From: Phenylobacterium sp.
GTDB lineage: Bacteria > Pseudomonadota > Alphaproteobacteria > Caulobacterales > Caulobacteraceae
DNA length: 51,191 nucleotides
Assembly (NCBI GenBank): GCA_020402585.1
Contig: JADBZH010000086.1
Coordinates: forward strand, 1-51,191
Direction of reading: 5' to 3'
Positions 16,968-25,452 of the stretch are shown here, piece by piece (positions within the stretch are counted from its first letter, which is position 1; each line of letters opens with the position of its first letter). The notes beneath the pieces were generated by a model. That model was given only the letters and a program-made list of their open reading frames with translations, did not search any database and was not told where the DNA came from. Made by a program: the position numbers and the translations under genes.

Positions 16968-17887
16968 CCCGGCGGACCCTTCAGGCGCCAAAGGATCGGC
17001 CGGACCACCGCCAGGGCGACAATGAAGGGCCCGAGGGCCAAGGCCGCCAGGGCCTCGAGGGGGGTGCCCGCGCGCTTCCGGAAGAACCGGGCGAGGCCGC
17101 GACCCTTGGCGAACTCCACCCGCAAGGGGTTGGCGCGGCTGGTATGGCCCACGTGGACCACCGGGGCGGCCGGCTGGAAGACCACCTGGCCTCCCGCCCG
17201 CCGGACCCGCCAGCACAGGTCGATGTCCTCGACGTGCAGGAAGTAGCCTTCGTCGAACCCGCCCAGGGCTTCGAAGTCTTCCCGGCGCATGGCGAAGCAG
17301 GCGCCCGAGACGGTCGGCGTCTCGACCACCCCGGCTGGGGTCGGCTGATCCTCCAGGTGGACCTCGAACCGCCGCAGGGCCGGCGCTCGCCGGGCCAGGG
17401 TCGACAGGCTCAACAGGGTGGACAACGGGGTGATTTCTCCCCGACGGCCGCCCCTCTGCTCGGATCCATCGCTGTTGACGATGCGGGCGCCTGCGAGGCT
17501 CGGAGCCGGCCGGCCGGAGAGGGCCTGGGCCAGGGCGGTGACGCCGCCGGCGCCCAGGAAGGCGTCGGGGTTCAGGAAGACCAGAAGATCGCCCCGGGCG
17601 AGGCGCGCGCCGAGATTGGCGCCGCGGGCGAAGCCGACATTGCCCTGCCCGGTCACCAGGCGGACCCGGGGATTGAGGGCCGCCAGCTCGGCGAGTCGGG
17701 CGGCGTCCTCAGGCAGGGAGCCGTTGTCGACCACGATGACCTCGGTCACCTCTGTCTGGGACAGGGCGCTGTCGACGGAGGGGAAGAGGGACTCCCCGGT
17801 CATGAAGACCACAAGCACGACCGAGGCCCCCGCCGCGATCGGGGGGGCTGGCGCCGTTGTCACCTCGGGGCTGGAACGCCTGAGCAT
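16964..17887 (-). CDS. Family 2 glycosyltransferase, rhamnosyltransferase-like
   Basis: A 307-residue GT-A enzyme: VVLVVFMTGE at the start, VIVVDNGS, the NVGFARGANLG segment typical of rhamnosyltransferase-like GT2 proteins, and FLNPDA with the metal-binding Asp; FDEGYFLHVEDIDLCWRVRRAGG is the ED-x-D acceptor motif. A hydrophobic C-terminal stretch (ALALGPFIVALAVVRPIL) may anchor it to the membrane. It probably builds a surface polysaccharide. Its ATG overlaps the thrS stop by one base (TGATG), so it is likely translated from the thrS message. The stop codon lies inside a palindromic repeat. Confidence 0.87.
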   Translation of the reverse strand: MLRRSSPEVTTAPAPPIAAGASVVLVVFMTGESLFPSVDSALSQTEVTEVIVVDNGSLPEDAARLAELAALNPRVRLVTGQGNVGFARGANLGARLARGDLLVFLNPDAFLGAGGVTALAQALSGRPAPSLAGARIVNSDGSEQRGGRRGEITPLSTLLSLSTLARRAPALRRFEVHLEDQPTPAGVVETPTVSGACFAMRREDFEALGGFDEGYFLHVEDIDLCWRVRRAGGQVVFQPAAPVVHVGHTSRANPLRVEFAKGRGLARFFRKRAGTPLEALAALALGPFIVALAVVRPILWRLKGPPG

Positions 17888-19827
17888 CAGCCTCTCAGCG
17901 CAGCGCGGGCCAGGTCGGGAGGGATGGCCTCATCGGCCAGGGCCGCCACCGCCTCGTCCAGGGGCAGGACGGTCTGACCCTCGGACCCCAGCCTGCGGAT
18001 GGCCAGGGCGCGGGTCTCGGCCTCCCGGCGCCCGACCGCAGCGATGACCGGGGTCTTGGCCAGGCTGTGCTCGCGCACCTTGTAGTTGATTTTCTCGTTC
18101 CGCAGGTCGAGTTCGACCCTCAGCCCCGCCGCCTTCAGGGTCGCGGCGACCTCGCGGGCGTAATCGTCGGCGTCCGAGGTGATCGAGGCCACCACCGCCT
18201 GGGTGGGCGCCAGCCACAGGGGGAAGGCCCCGGCGTAGTTCTCGATGGCCACCCCCAGGAACCGCTCCATGGAGCCGCAGATGGCCCTGTGCAGCATGAC
18301 CGGCCTCTGCTTGGAGCCGTCTTCGGCCACGTACTCGGCGTCGAGGCGCTCGGGCAGCACGAAGTCCAGCTGCAGGGTGCCGCACTGCCAGGTCCGCCCG
18401 ATGGCGTCGCGCAGGTGGAACTCCAGCTTGGGGCCGTAGAAGGCGCCTTCGCCGGGCAGGGGCTCGACCTCCATGTTCACCGCCTGGCGGGCGGCGCGGT
18501 CCAGCTTGGCCTCGGCGATGTCCCAGACCTCGTCCGACCCGGCGCGGATGTCCGGGCGCAGCGCCAGCTTCACGCTGTGCAGGTCGAGGCCGAAGTCGGA
18601 ATAGACCGAGTTCAGCAGCTTCACGAACCTGGTCGTCTCCGCCTCGATCTGGTCCTCACGGCAGAAGATGTGCGCGTCGTCCTGGGTGAAGGCGCGCAGA
18701 CGCATGATCCCGTGCAGGGCGCCGGACGGCTCATACCGGTGGCAGGCGCCGAACTCGGCCATGCGCAGGGGCAGGTCGCGATAGCTCTTCTGGCCGAAGT
18801 TGAAGATCTGGACGTGCCCCGGACAGTTCATGGGCTTGACGGCCAGCTCCTCGCCCTCCGTCGTTTCGCAGGTGAACATGGCCTGGCCGAACTTTTCCCA
18901 GTGCCCGGACTTCTCCCAGAGCCCCCGGTCCATGATCTGCGGCGCCTTGACCTCCACATAGCCGTCCGCCTCCACGCGGCGGCGCATGTAGGACTCCACC
19001 GTCCGGTAGAGGGTCCAGCCCTTGGGATGCCAGAAGATCATCCCCCGGGCCTCTTCCTGCAGGTGGAAGAGGTCCATGGCCCGGCCGATCCGGCGGTGGT
19101 CCCGGCGCTCGGCCTCCTCGATCCGCTTCAGGTGGGCCTCAAGGTCCGCCTCGCTCGCCCAGGCCGTACCGTAGATGCGCTGCAACTGGGCGTTGCGGTG
19201 ATCGCCGCGCCAGTAGGCGCCCGCCAGCTTGGTCAGCTTGAAGGCCTTGCCCACATGCCGGGTCGAAGGCAGGTGCGGGCCCAGGCACAGGTCCTTCCAG
19301 TCCCCCTGTCGGTAGACCGTGATCACCTCGTCGCCGGGAAGGTCGGAAATGATCTCGGCCTTGTAGGCCTCGCCGATCCCCCGGAAGTGATCAATGGCCT
19401 CATTCCGGTCCCAGACCTCCCGGACGATCTTCTCGTCCCGGTCGACGATCTCGGCCATGCGGGCCTCGATGGTCGCCAGGTCGTCCAGCGAGAAGGGCTC
19501 GTCCCGGGCGAAGTCGTAATAGAAGCCGTCCTCGATGGCCGGCCCGATGGTCACCTGGGTGCCGGGGAAGAGTTCCTGCACCGCCTGGGCCAGGACATGG
19601 CTGGCGTCGTGGCGGATGACCTCCAGGGCGTCCGGGCTCTCGCGCGTCAGGATCTCGAAGGTCCCGCCGCCGGGAAGGGCGCGATCCAGGTCCAGAAGCT
19701 GGCCGTCCAGGCGCACCAGGAGGGCGCGCTTCTCCAGCGACTTGGCGATGGAGGCGGCGACGTCCCGGCCGCTGGCGCCGTCATCGAAGGCGCGTTTGGA
19801 GCCGTCGGGAAAGATGAGTTCGATCAT
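17887..19827 (-). CDS. thrS: Threonyl-tRNA synthetase
   Basis: Charges tRNA-Thr. The 646-residue protein is full length and has, in order: an N-terminal TGS domain (residues 1-62), the editing domain with [15 protein letters not shown], the class II core with CPGH (zinc Cys), [15 protein letters not shown] (motif 2 and zinc His), [13 protein letters not shown] (motif 3 region with zinc His), and the anticodon-binding domain with [18 protein letters not shown]. It follows yidD after three bases, in a minus-strand run that begins at cysS. Confidence 0.98.
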   Translation of the reverse strand: MIELIFPDGSKRAFDDGASGRDVAASIAKSLEKRALLVRLDGQLLDLDRALPGGGTFEILTRESPDALEVIRHDASHVLAQAVQELFPGTQVTIGPAIEDGFYYDFARDEPFSLDDLATIEARMAEIVDRDEKIVREVWDRNEAIDHFRGIGEAYKAEIISDLPGDEVITVYRQGDWKDLCLGPHLPSTRHVGKAFKLTKLAGAYWRGDHRNAQLQRIYGTAWASEADLEAHLKRIEEAERRDHRRIGRAMDLFHLQEEARGMIFWHPKGWTLYRTVESYMRRRVEADGYVEVKAPQIMDRGLWEKSGHWEKFGQAMFTCETTEGEELAVKPMNCPGHVQIFNFGQKSYRDLPLRMAEFGACHRYEPSGALHGIMRLRAFTQDDAHIFCREDQIEAETTRFVKLLNSVYSDFGLDLHSVKLALRPDIRAGSDEVWDIAEAKLDRAARQAVNMEVEPLPGEGAFYGPKLEFHLRDAIGRTWQCGTLQLDFVLPERLDAEYVAEDGSKQRPVMLHRAICGSMERFLGVAIENYAGAFPLWLAPTQAVVASITSDADDYAREVAATLKAAGLRVELDLRNEKINYKVREHSLAKTPVIAAVGRREAETRALAIRRLGSEGQTVLPLDEAVAALADEAIPPDLARAALRG

Positions 19828-19830
19828 GGT

Positions 19831-20106
19831 TCAGGTCGTCCGATTCGGAGCCTCGGACTCCGCCGCGGCGGGGTCGTTCGGGCTCCGGGGCGGCACCGGG
19901 TCAAAGCCCGATCCCCCCCAGGGATTGCATCTGCACAGTCGGCTGGCGGCCAGTCCGGCGCCTTTCCAGGGACCGTGCGTGATCAGGGCCTCCGCCGCGT
20001 AATCCGAACAGGTCGGAAGAAACCGGCACTGGCGCCCGATCAGGGGCGAGAGCGTCAGCTTGTAGGCGCGATGGGCGCCCCTGACGCAGCGAACATAGAG
20101 GGTCAT
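19831..20106 (-). CDS. yidD: Membrane protein insertion efficiency factor YidD
   Basis: A 91-residue protein of the YidD family, a peripheral inner-membrane protein that assists YidC-dependent insertion. Motifs: YKLTLSPLIGRQCRFLPTCSDYAAEAL with the two conserved Cys, HGPWKGAGLAASRLCRCNPWGGSGFDPVP. The C-terminal tail is acidic and variable. In many genomes yidD sits with rnpA and rpmH; here it lies between the NifU-like gene and thrS. Confidence 0.96.
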   Translation of the reverse strand: MTLYVRCVRGAHRAYKLTLSPLIGRQCRFLPTCSDYAAEALITHGPWKGAGLAASRLCRCNPWGGSGFDPVPPRSPNDPAAAESEAPNRTT

Positions 20107-20161
20107 GCCGGCTCGCAGGCTTGCGAATTGCGCTTGCGCTTATCCCGGGGAGTCCGCCGGA

Positions 20162-20614
20162 TCAAGCCGCGCCGGCGGCGCTAGTTCGGGCCCGGGCCTG
20201 GCGGACGGCCTCCAGCGCGGCCTCGAAAGCCAGCAGGGTCGAGGCGTGTCGGGCGGGATAGTCCTTCACCGGGGCGAGCATGGCGAGATCCGAAAAACGT
20301 CCTTCGGGCGGGGATCCGCCCGCCTTCAGCATAGAGCGGAAGGCGTCCGTCGCCAACTCCAGCTCACTCAGGCTGGCGCCGATCGCCCCGGCGCCCAGGA
20401 TGGCGGCCGAGGCCTGGCCCAGGGCGCAGGCCTTCACGTCCTGGGCGAAACGGTCAATCCGGCCGGAAGCGTCGAGCCCCACGTCCACCGTCACCCGGCT
20501 GCCGCAGAGGCGCGAGGTCTTCTCCGCCGAGGCGTCCGGAGCTTCCAGCCGGCCGAGGTGCGGGAGGTTGGCCGCAAGGGCCAGGACATTGGCGGAATAG
20601 ATGTCGTCGATCAT
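20162..20614 (-). CDS. NifU-like iron-sulfur scaffold protein lacking the third cysteine
   Basis: A 150-residue NifU_N/IscU-family protein. Cys37 (SRLCGS) and Cys63 (KACALGQASAAIL) fall at the same positions as the first two cluster-ligand Cys of IscU. The place of the third ligand reads DYPARHASTLL: the neighbouring His is kept but Cys is replaced by Ala. It may therefore be a carrier or accessory scaffold rather than the main one. The ATG at 20614 overlaps the upstream SRPBCC gene stop by four bases. It belongs to the cysS-SRPBCC-NifU-yidD-thrS run. Confidence 0.85.
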   Translation of the reverse strand: MIDDIYSANVLALAANLPHLGRLEAPDASAEKTSRLCGSRVTVDVGLDASGRIDRFAQDVKACALGQASAAILGAGAIGASLSELELATDAFRSMLKAGGSPPEGRFSDLAMLAPVKDYPARHASTLLAFEAALEAVRQARARTSAAGAA

Positions 20615-21150
20615 GAGGCCGCCGGCGGGGCGCCGCCCCGTTCCGCCCAGACCTGCGTCGCCTGGTCCACCAGGGCCTCGTTCATGGCGCGGAACCCCTG
20701 GAGATGAGCGCTCCGGTGCGCCTTGAAGTGCCGCTTGGCCAGGAAGCCGGTGAAGATCTCGCCGTTCGAGATGATGCAGCCGGTGGGGCTGACAATGTCG
20801 ATCTCTATGAACCGGACCGACTTGACCCAGCCTTCCGACCGGGAATCCCGCCAGTGGATCTGTTCCAGGGGCACCCACTCCAGCACCACGGGGCGGGCCT
20901 GGCGTGGGGTGCGGCCAGGCAGCACCTCTGTCAGCTCCAGCTGCGCACCGATCCGGATCTGTCCCTGGGCCTGCGGATAGAGGGGGTTCCAGGCGCCCCA
21001 TCCATCGACCTCGACGAGGAGTTCCCAAAGGATCTCCGGAGGGACCTGGGCGCCGATCCGGTGCTCGACGCGCAAGGGGACGGCGCCCCCGGTCGCCTTG
21101 GGAGCGCTCCCCTTCATGCCGAACATGGGCGGCGGGCGGATCGCCATCAC
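20611..21150 (-). CDS. SRPBCC family protein, unknown ligand
   Basis: A 179-residue protein of the START/polyketide cyclase-like (SRPBCC) fold. After a Pro/Gly-rich start the domain begins VEHRIGAQVPPEILWELLVEVDGWGAWNPLYPQ, the standard opening, and runs through LTEVLPG, VVLEWVPLEQIHWRD and the final helix HLQGFRAMNEALVDQATQVW. Such proteins bind a hydrophobic ligand in a deep cavity; the ligand is unknown. It overlaps cysS and the NifU-like gene by four bases each, so all three are probably translated from one message. Confidence 0.82.
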   Translation of the reverse strand: MMAIRPPPMFGMKGSAPKATGGAVPLRVEHRIGAQVPPEILWELLVEVDGWGAWNPLYPQAQGQIRIGAQLELTEVLPGRTPRQARPVVLEWVPLEQIHWRDSRSEGWVKSVRFIEIDIVSPTGCIISNGEIFTGFLAKRHFKAHRSAHLQGFRAMNEALVDQATQVWAERGGAPPAAS

Positions 21151-22544
21151 GTTCTCTCCTTCAGTCTCCAGGTCGCGCCGGACGGGCCGTCCATGACCTC
21201 GACGTTGAGGGCGGCCAATTCGTCGCGGATCTGGTCGGCCGCCGGCCAGTCCTTGGCGGCGCGCGCCTCTGACCGGCGGGCCACCAGGTCATCGATCCGG
21301 GCCTTGAGGGCCTCGTTCGCCCCGCCCTGGAACCAGGCCTCGGGATCCCCGAACAGGAAGCCCATCAGCCCGGCGGAGGCCAGCAACCGGCCCTTGGCCT
21401 CGGCCCGTCCCGGACCGGTCGCCGTCTCCAGGGCGGTGGCCAGGCCGAACAGCTCGGCCATGGCGGCCGGTGTGTTCAGATCGTCTTCCAGGGCGGCCAG
21501 GAAGGCCGGGTCCGGACCCGTGTCGGCCGCCTCCACCCCCGCCGAACGGCGCAGGGCGCCATAGAGCCGGTCCAGGGCCTTGACCGACTGGGCGATGAGG
21601 TCGCCGGTCCATTCCAGGGGCGCGCGGTAATGGCCGACCAGCAGGGCCCAGCGCAGGGCCTCTCCGGGCGCGGTCTTCACCAGGTCCTTCACCAGGGCGA
21701 CATTGCCCTGGCTCTTCGACATCTTCTCCTCGCCGAAGTTCAGGAAGCCGTTGTGCACCCAGTACCGGGCATAGGTGCGGTCCCTGTCCGGGGCGTGGTC
21801 ATGGATGCAGGCGCCCTGCGCCCGCTCGTTCTCATGGTGCGGGAACAACAGGTCGATGCCGCCGCCATGGATGTCGATGGGCAGGCCCAGGGACTGCTCG
21901 ATCATGGCCGTGCACTCGATGTGCCAGCCGGGGCGGCCGGGGCCGAAGGGGCTGTCCCACACCGGCTCGCCGGGCTTGGAGGGCTTCCACAGGACGAAGT
22001 CGGCGGGGTGGCGCTTGTAGGGGGCCACCTCCACCCGGGCGCCGGCGATCATCTCGTCCATGGGGTGTCCCGACAGGACGCCGTAGTCCTCGCAGGCCTG
22101 GGTGTCGAAGAGGACATGACCCTCGGCGGCGTAGGCCGAGCCCTTCCCGACCAGCCGCCCGATCAGGGCGATGATGGCGTCCATGGTCCGGGTCGCCCGG
22201 GGCTGGAAGGTCGGTTGCAGGGCGCCCAGCTCGGCCATGTCGGCGTTGTAGGCGGCCAGGTAGCGCTCGGTGATCACGTCGATGGCGACGCCTTCCTCGG
22301 CGGCCTTGCGGTTGATCTTGTCGTCCACGTCCGTGACGTTGGCGGCGTACAGCACGGCGGCCTCGCCATAGATGCGGCGCAGCAGTCGGAACAGGACGTC
22401 GAAGACCACCACCGGCCGATGGTTGCCGATGTGGACGAAGTTGTAGACCGTCGGGCCGCAGACATACATCGTCACCCGGGCCGGATCGGCGGGGACGAAG
22501 GGCCGCTTGGCGCGGGCCTGGGTGTCGTACAGCGAAAGGGGCAT
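21147..22544 (-). CDS. cysS: Cysteinyl-tRNA synthetase
   Basis: Charges tRNA-Cys in the cytoplasm. The 465-residue class I synthetase has the zinc-binding Cys and HIGH-type motif in MYVCGPTVYNFVHIGN, WHIECTAM with the second zinc Cys, PHHENERAQ with the zinc His/Glu, and the KMSKS loop in EEKMSKSQGN. I start it at the ATG at 22544 (MPLSLYDTQ), which matches family N-termini; a 29-codon open extension upstream is not supported. The ribosome-binding site is weak. It diverges from folE. Confidence 0.97.
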   Translation of the reverse strand: MPLSLYDTQARAKRPFVPADPARVTMYVCGPTVYNFVHIGNHRPVVVFDVLFRLLRRIYGEAAVLYAANVTDVDDKINRKAAEEGVAIDVITERYLAAYNADMAELGALQPTFQPRATRTMDAIIALIGRLVGKGSAYAAEGHVLFDTQACEDYGVLSGHPMDEMIAGARVEVAPYKRHPADFVLWKPSKPGEPVWDSPFGPGRPGWHIECTAMIEQSLGLPIDIHGGGIDLLFPHHENERAQGACIHDHAPDRDRTYARYWVHNGFLNFGEEKMSKSQGNVALVKDLVKTAPGEALRWALLVGHYRAPLEWTGDLIAQSVKALDRLYGALRRSAGVEAADTGPDPAFLAALEDDLNTPAAMAELFGLATALETATGPGRAEAKGRLLASAGLMGFLFGDPEAWFQGGANEALKARIDDLVARRSEARAAKDWPAADQIRDELAALNVEVMDGPSGATWRLKERT

Positions 22545-22684
22545 GGGACGGGCTGGACCTGGTGGATTGCGGCGCGAGGTTGCCCCCGGCGGGGCGGCTC
22601 CCGTATACAGGCTGGCCCTCCGGCGGGCCAAGGACTTTGGGGACCGCTCCAGGGCCAGGACGCCGCGATCACAGGAAGGACGCT

Positions 22685-23311
22685 ATGGCCGCTCCCGCCG
22701 ACACCAACGCCGCCGCCGTGCCCGCCGGGCTGGAGCCCCTGCGCCGTCCGACCCGCGAGGAGGCCATGGAGGCCGTCCGCACCCTGATCGCCTGGGCTGG
22801 CGACGATCCGCGCCGCGAGGGCGTGATCGACACCCCCAAGCGGGTCATCGACGCCTACCAGGACTGGTTCGAGGGCTACCGCCAGGACCCGGCCAAGGAG
22901 CTGTCCAAGACCTTCGAGGATGTCCAGGGCTATGACGACATCGTCATGCTGCGGGACATCGAGGTGGAGAGCCACTGCGAGCACCACATGGCGCCCTTCC
23001 TGGGCAAGGCCTACGTGGCCTACATGCCGACCAACCGCGTCGTGGGCATTTCCAAGCTGGCCAAGGTGGTGACCATCTTCGCCCGCCGTCTCCAGAACCA
23101 GGAGACCCTGACCCAGCAGATCGCCAACGCCATCAACGACAGCCTTCGCCCCGCCGGCGTGGCCGTCCTGGTCGACGCGGCCCACCAGTGCATGACCACC
23201 CGCGGCCTGCATCATCGTCACGTCTCGACCATCACCACCCAGTTCACCGGCGTGTTCAAGACCGACGATGGCCTGCGCCAGCGCTTCCTGGACTTCGCCA
23301 ACCGCAAATAG
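22685..23311 (+). CDS. folE: GTP cyclohydrolase I
   Basis: Converts GTP to 7,8-dihydroneopterin triphosphate, the first step of folate synthesis. The 208-residue protein has the zinc ligands in ESHCEHHMAPF and DAAHQCMTTRG, the substrate segment YMPTNRVVGISKLAKVV, and the C-terminal VSTITTQFTGVF. AGGAAGGA precedes the ATG at 22685; the upstream open frame is discarded. The downstream hisI gene follows after eight bases. Confidence 0.97.
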   Translation: MAAPADTNAAAVPAGLEPLRRPTREEAMEAVRTLIAWAGDDPRREGVIDTPKRVIDAYQDWFEGYRQDPAKELSKTFEDVQGYDDIVMLRDIEVESHCEHHMAPFLGKAYVAYMPTNRVVGISKLAKVVTIFARRLQNQETLTQQIANAINDSLRPAGVAVLVDAAHQCMTTRGLHHRHVSTITTQFTGVFKTDDGLRQRFLDFANRK

Positions 23312-23319
23312 GAGCCGCC

Positions 23320-23748
23320 ATGGCCGCCGCCTTCCCCACGGCCACTTCGGTCGAGGCGCTGGAGACCGGCGACGTCCTGGCCCCCCGCTTCGGCCACGAC
23401 GGTCTGATCGCCGCCATCGCCCAGCACGCCGACACCGGCGAGGTCCTCATGCTGGCCTGGATGAACGCCGAGGCCCTCCACGCCACCCTGGCCTCCGGCG
23501 AAGCGGTCTATTACAGCCGCGCCCGCCAGGCCCTCTGGAAGAAGGGCGAGACCTCCGGCCAGGTCCAGGTCGTCGAGGAGGTGCGGATCGACTGCGACCA
23601 GGACGCCGTCCTCCTGAAGGTCCGGCCGCAGGGCGACGGCGGGGCCTGCCATGTCGGCGCGCGCACCTGCTTCTTCCGGAGCGTGACCCCCGACGGCGCG
23701 AGCCTCGCCCCCGTGCCCGGCGCCGGACCGGATCGCGAAGCCGGTTGA
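23320..23748 (+). CDS. hisI: Phosphoribosyl-AMP cyclohydrolase
   Basis: Hydrolyses phosphoribosyl-AMP in histidine synthesis. The 142-residue protein is the single-domain HisI form without the HisE part: VLMLAWMNAEAL, YYSRARQALWKKGETSGQ, VRIDCDQDAVLL with the magnesium Asp residues, and the zinc Cys pair in GACHVGARTCFF. The start ATG at 23320 lies eight bases after the folE stop, and the ribosome-binding GGAG overlaps that stop, so folE and hisI form an operon. The acidic/Pro tail after CFF is variable. Confidence 0.96.
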   Translation: MAAAFPTATSVEALETGDVLAPRFGHDGLIAAIAQHADTGEVLMLAWMNAEALHATLASGEAVYYSRARQALWKKGETSGQVQVVEEVRIDCDQDAVLLKVRPQGDGGACHVGARTCFFRSVTPDGASLAPVPGAGPDREAG

Positions 23749-24281
23749 CCCACGGGCCGTTGTGCAGGTGCGCGGCCTAAAGCTTTTCCGTTCCTGCGAA
23801 CAACCGCCTTGGCCGCCAAACTGCACCTGATGGCCGCCTTCCGGGCTCTCGCCGCCCGGATCCCGGTCCCAACCCCGCCGGCCGAAATGCTGCGCAACAT
23901 GAATTCGAGAGAGCGCAGCATTCTGTCCGGCGCCTTCAACTCTCTGGAGCGCCTTCGGATCCCTCTAGAGGGCACTCATATTATTGATTTATCAAGGAAT
24001 ATTTCGATCCGTGGATTGCGATGCTGCACTCAGGTCTCCATCCAATTCGCCGCCACCTTCAGGCTCTCCTTCCAGCAGGAGCGGGCCAGCCAGGGGGGTT
24101 CGCCTGTCCACTCGCGGCGTGGGGCCGGCCCAGGCGACGGCAGGGGTCCTCGTCTACTCTCGGGTGATCTACGTCCGCGTCCTGATCAAGGCCGGCCACG
24201 TCCTGCTGGCCGTGGGCTGAAGCGCCTCGCACCCCTCACCCCGCTTCGCCCGGAGTTTCCCTCTGGGGGCGATGGGCGCGG
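23749..24281. other. 533-base gap between hisI and pseC with an AT-rich patch, no confident gene
   Basis: This is the only gene-free stretch over 300 bases. It holds the inverted repeat just after hisI, then a markedly AT-rich patch at about 23970-24012 (ATATTATTGATTTATCAAGG). Open frames of 60-200 codons cross it, for example one starting MNSRERSILSGAFNSLERLR at 23899, but they lose protein-like composition after about 40 codons and have no convincing ribosome-binding site. It could be a decayed gene or inserted DNA. The stretch just before pseC (24225-24275) has C-rich/G-rich runs resembling a worn hairpin repeat. Confidence 0.5.
23765..23829. repeat. Inverted repeat downstream of hisI
   Basis: CAGGTGC and GCGGCC (23765-23777) face GGCCGC (23811-23816) and GCACCTG (23823-23829). 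This forms a 13-pair stem interrupted by a six-base bulge, with a ~33-base loop containing TTTT. It starts 16 bases after the hisI stop and may end the folE-hisI transcript, although no T-run follows the stem. Confidence 0.45.
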
Positions 24282-25451
24282 TCAGTCCAGGCCCAGGGCC
24301 CGGGACAGGGCGTCGACAACCCGGTCGACGTCGGCGTCGGCCATGGCGGGGAAGAGGGGCAGGCTCAGGCACTGGCGGTACCAGGTCGCAGCGCCCGGCA
24401 GGTCCAGGGGGCCGTAGCGCTGCACATAGAAGGGCTGGGCATGGACCGGGATGTAGTGGACCTGGGACCCGATGCCTTCCGCCGCCAAGGCCTCGACCAC
24501 CTGCCGCCGACGTCGGCCGAGGGCTTCGAAGTCAATCAGGACCGTCAGGAGGTGCAGGGCGGGACGGCTCCACTCGGGGGTTACGGCCAGCCGCACGTGG
24601 GGCGCCAGAGGGGCCAGGGCGGCGGCGTAGCGGGCCGCAAGGTCCTGGCGGCGGGATGCAAAGGCGGGCAGGCGGCGCAGCTGGGACTGGCCCAGGGCGC
24701 AGAGGATGTCCGGCAGCCGGTAGTTGAAGCCGGGCTCGCGCATCTCATAGAGCCAGGGATCGGCGCCGACGGGACGCTCCATGCCGTGGCTGCGCAGGCG
24801 GCGCATGCGGGCGGCCAGGCCCTCGTCCGCCGTAGTGATCATCCCGCCCTCGCCAGTGGCGATGGTCTTCACGGGATGGAAGGAGAAGGTCGCCGCCGCC
24901 GACCAGCGGCCGCAGCCGATGGCCTGGGCGCCGTCGCCGAAGTCGACCTTCGTGCCGAGGGCGTGGGGGGCGTCCTCGACCAGGACGGCGCCGAACTCCC
25001 CGGCGACCCGTGAGAGGCCGGGCAGGTCCGCCGCATCGCCCCGGAGGTGGACCGGCAGCACCGCCTTGAGCGGGCCAGGCGGCGCGCGGTCGAGGGCCGC
25101 CCGCAAGGTGTCCGGGGTCATCAGTCCCGTGGCGGGATCGACGTCGGTGAAAATCACCTCGGCGCCGACGAAGCGGGCGCAGTTGGCGGTGGCCAGGAAG
25201 GTCACGGAGGGGACGGCGACCCGGTCGCCAGGTCCGACATCCAGGGCAAGCATGGCCAGGTGCAGGGCGGCGGTGCCGTTGGAGCAGGCGACGGCGAAGG
25301 GCGCCCCCACCGCGGCGGCGAATTCCTGCTCGAAGGCCTCGACCCGCGGGCCGGTGGTCAGGAAGTCGGACCTCAGGGCTTCGGCGACCGCGGCGATGTC
25401 GGTCTCGTCAATGTCCTGCCGGCCGTAGGGAAGGAAGGGCCGACCGGTCAC
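24282..25451 (-). CDS. pseC: UDP-4-amino-4,6-dideoxy-N-acetyl-beta-L-altrosamine transaminase
   Basis: PLP-dependent aminotransferase for the second step of pseudaminic acid synthesis, used to glycosylate flagellin. The 389-residue DegT/DnrJ-family protein has ACSNGTAALHLAMLAL, VPSVTFLATANC, LVEDAPHALG (PLP-stacking Asp region), SFHPVKTIATGEGG with the PLP Lys, and NYRLPDILCALGQSQL. The N-terminus MTGRPFLPYGRQDI is typical of PseC. The start is GTG at 25451, one base after the pseB stop, indicating coupling. FlmB of Caulobacter is the expected orthologue. Confidence 0.93.
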   Translation of the reverse strand: MTGRPFLPYGRQDIDETDIAAVAEALRSDFLTTGPRVEAFEQEFAAAVGAPFAVACSNGTAALHLAMLALDVGPGDRVAVPSVTFLATANCARFVGAEVIFTDVDPATGLMTPDTLRAALDRAPPGPLKAVLPVHLRGDAADLPGLSRVAGEFGAVLVEDAPHALGTKVDFGDGAQAIGCGRWSAAATFSFHPVKTIATGEGGMITTADEGLAARMRRLRSHGMERPVGADPWLYEMREPGFNYRLPDILCALGQSQLRRLPAFASRRQDLAARYAAALAPLAPHVRLAVTPEWSRPALHLLTVLIDFEALGRRRRQVVEALAAEGIGSQVHYIPVHAQPFYVQRYGPLDLPGAATWYRQCLSLPLFPAMADADVDRVVDALSRALGLD

Positions 25452-25452
25452 G

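Noticed and set aside
18067..20184. A 705-codon open frame on the plus strand opposite thrS and yidD
   Set aside because: It lies antisense to clearly recognisable genes and its product is rich in Gly, Val, His, Gln and Arg with no domain. Long antisense frames are expected at this GC content.
24222..24285. A fourth copy of the 108-base hairpin element before pseC
   Set aside because: C-run and G-run stretches are present, but the terminal inverted repeats and the paired hairpins are missing.
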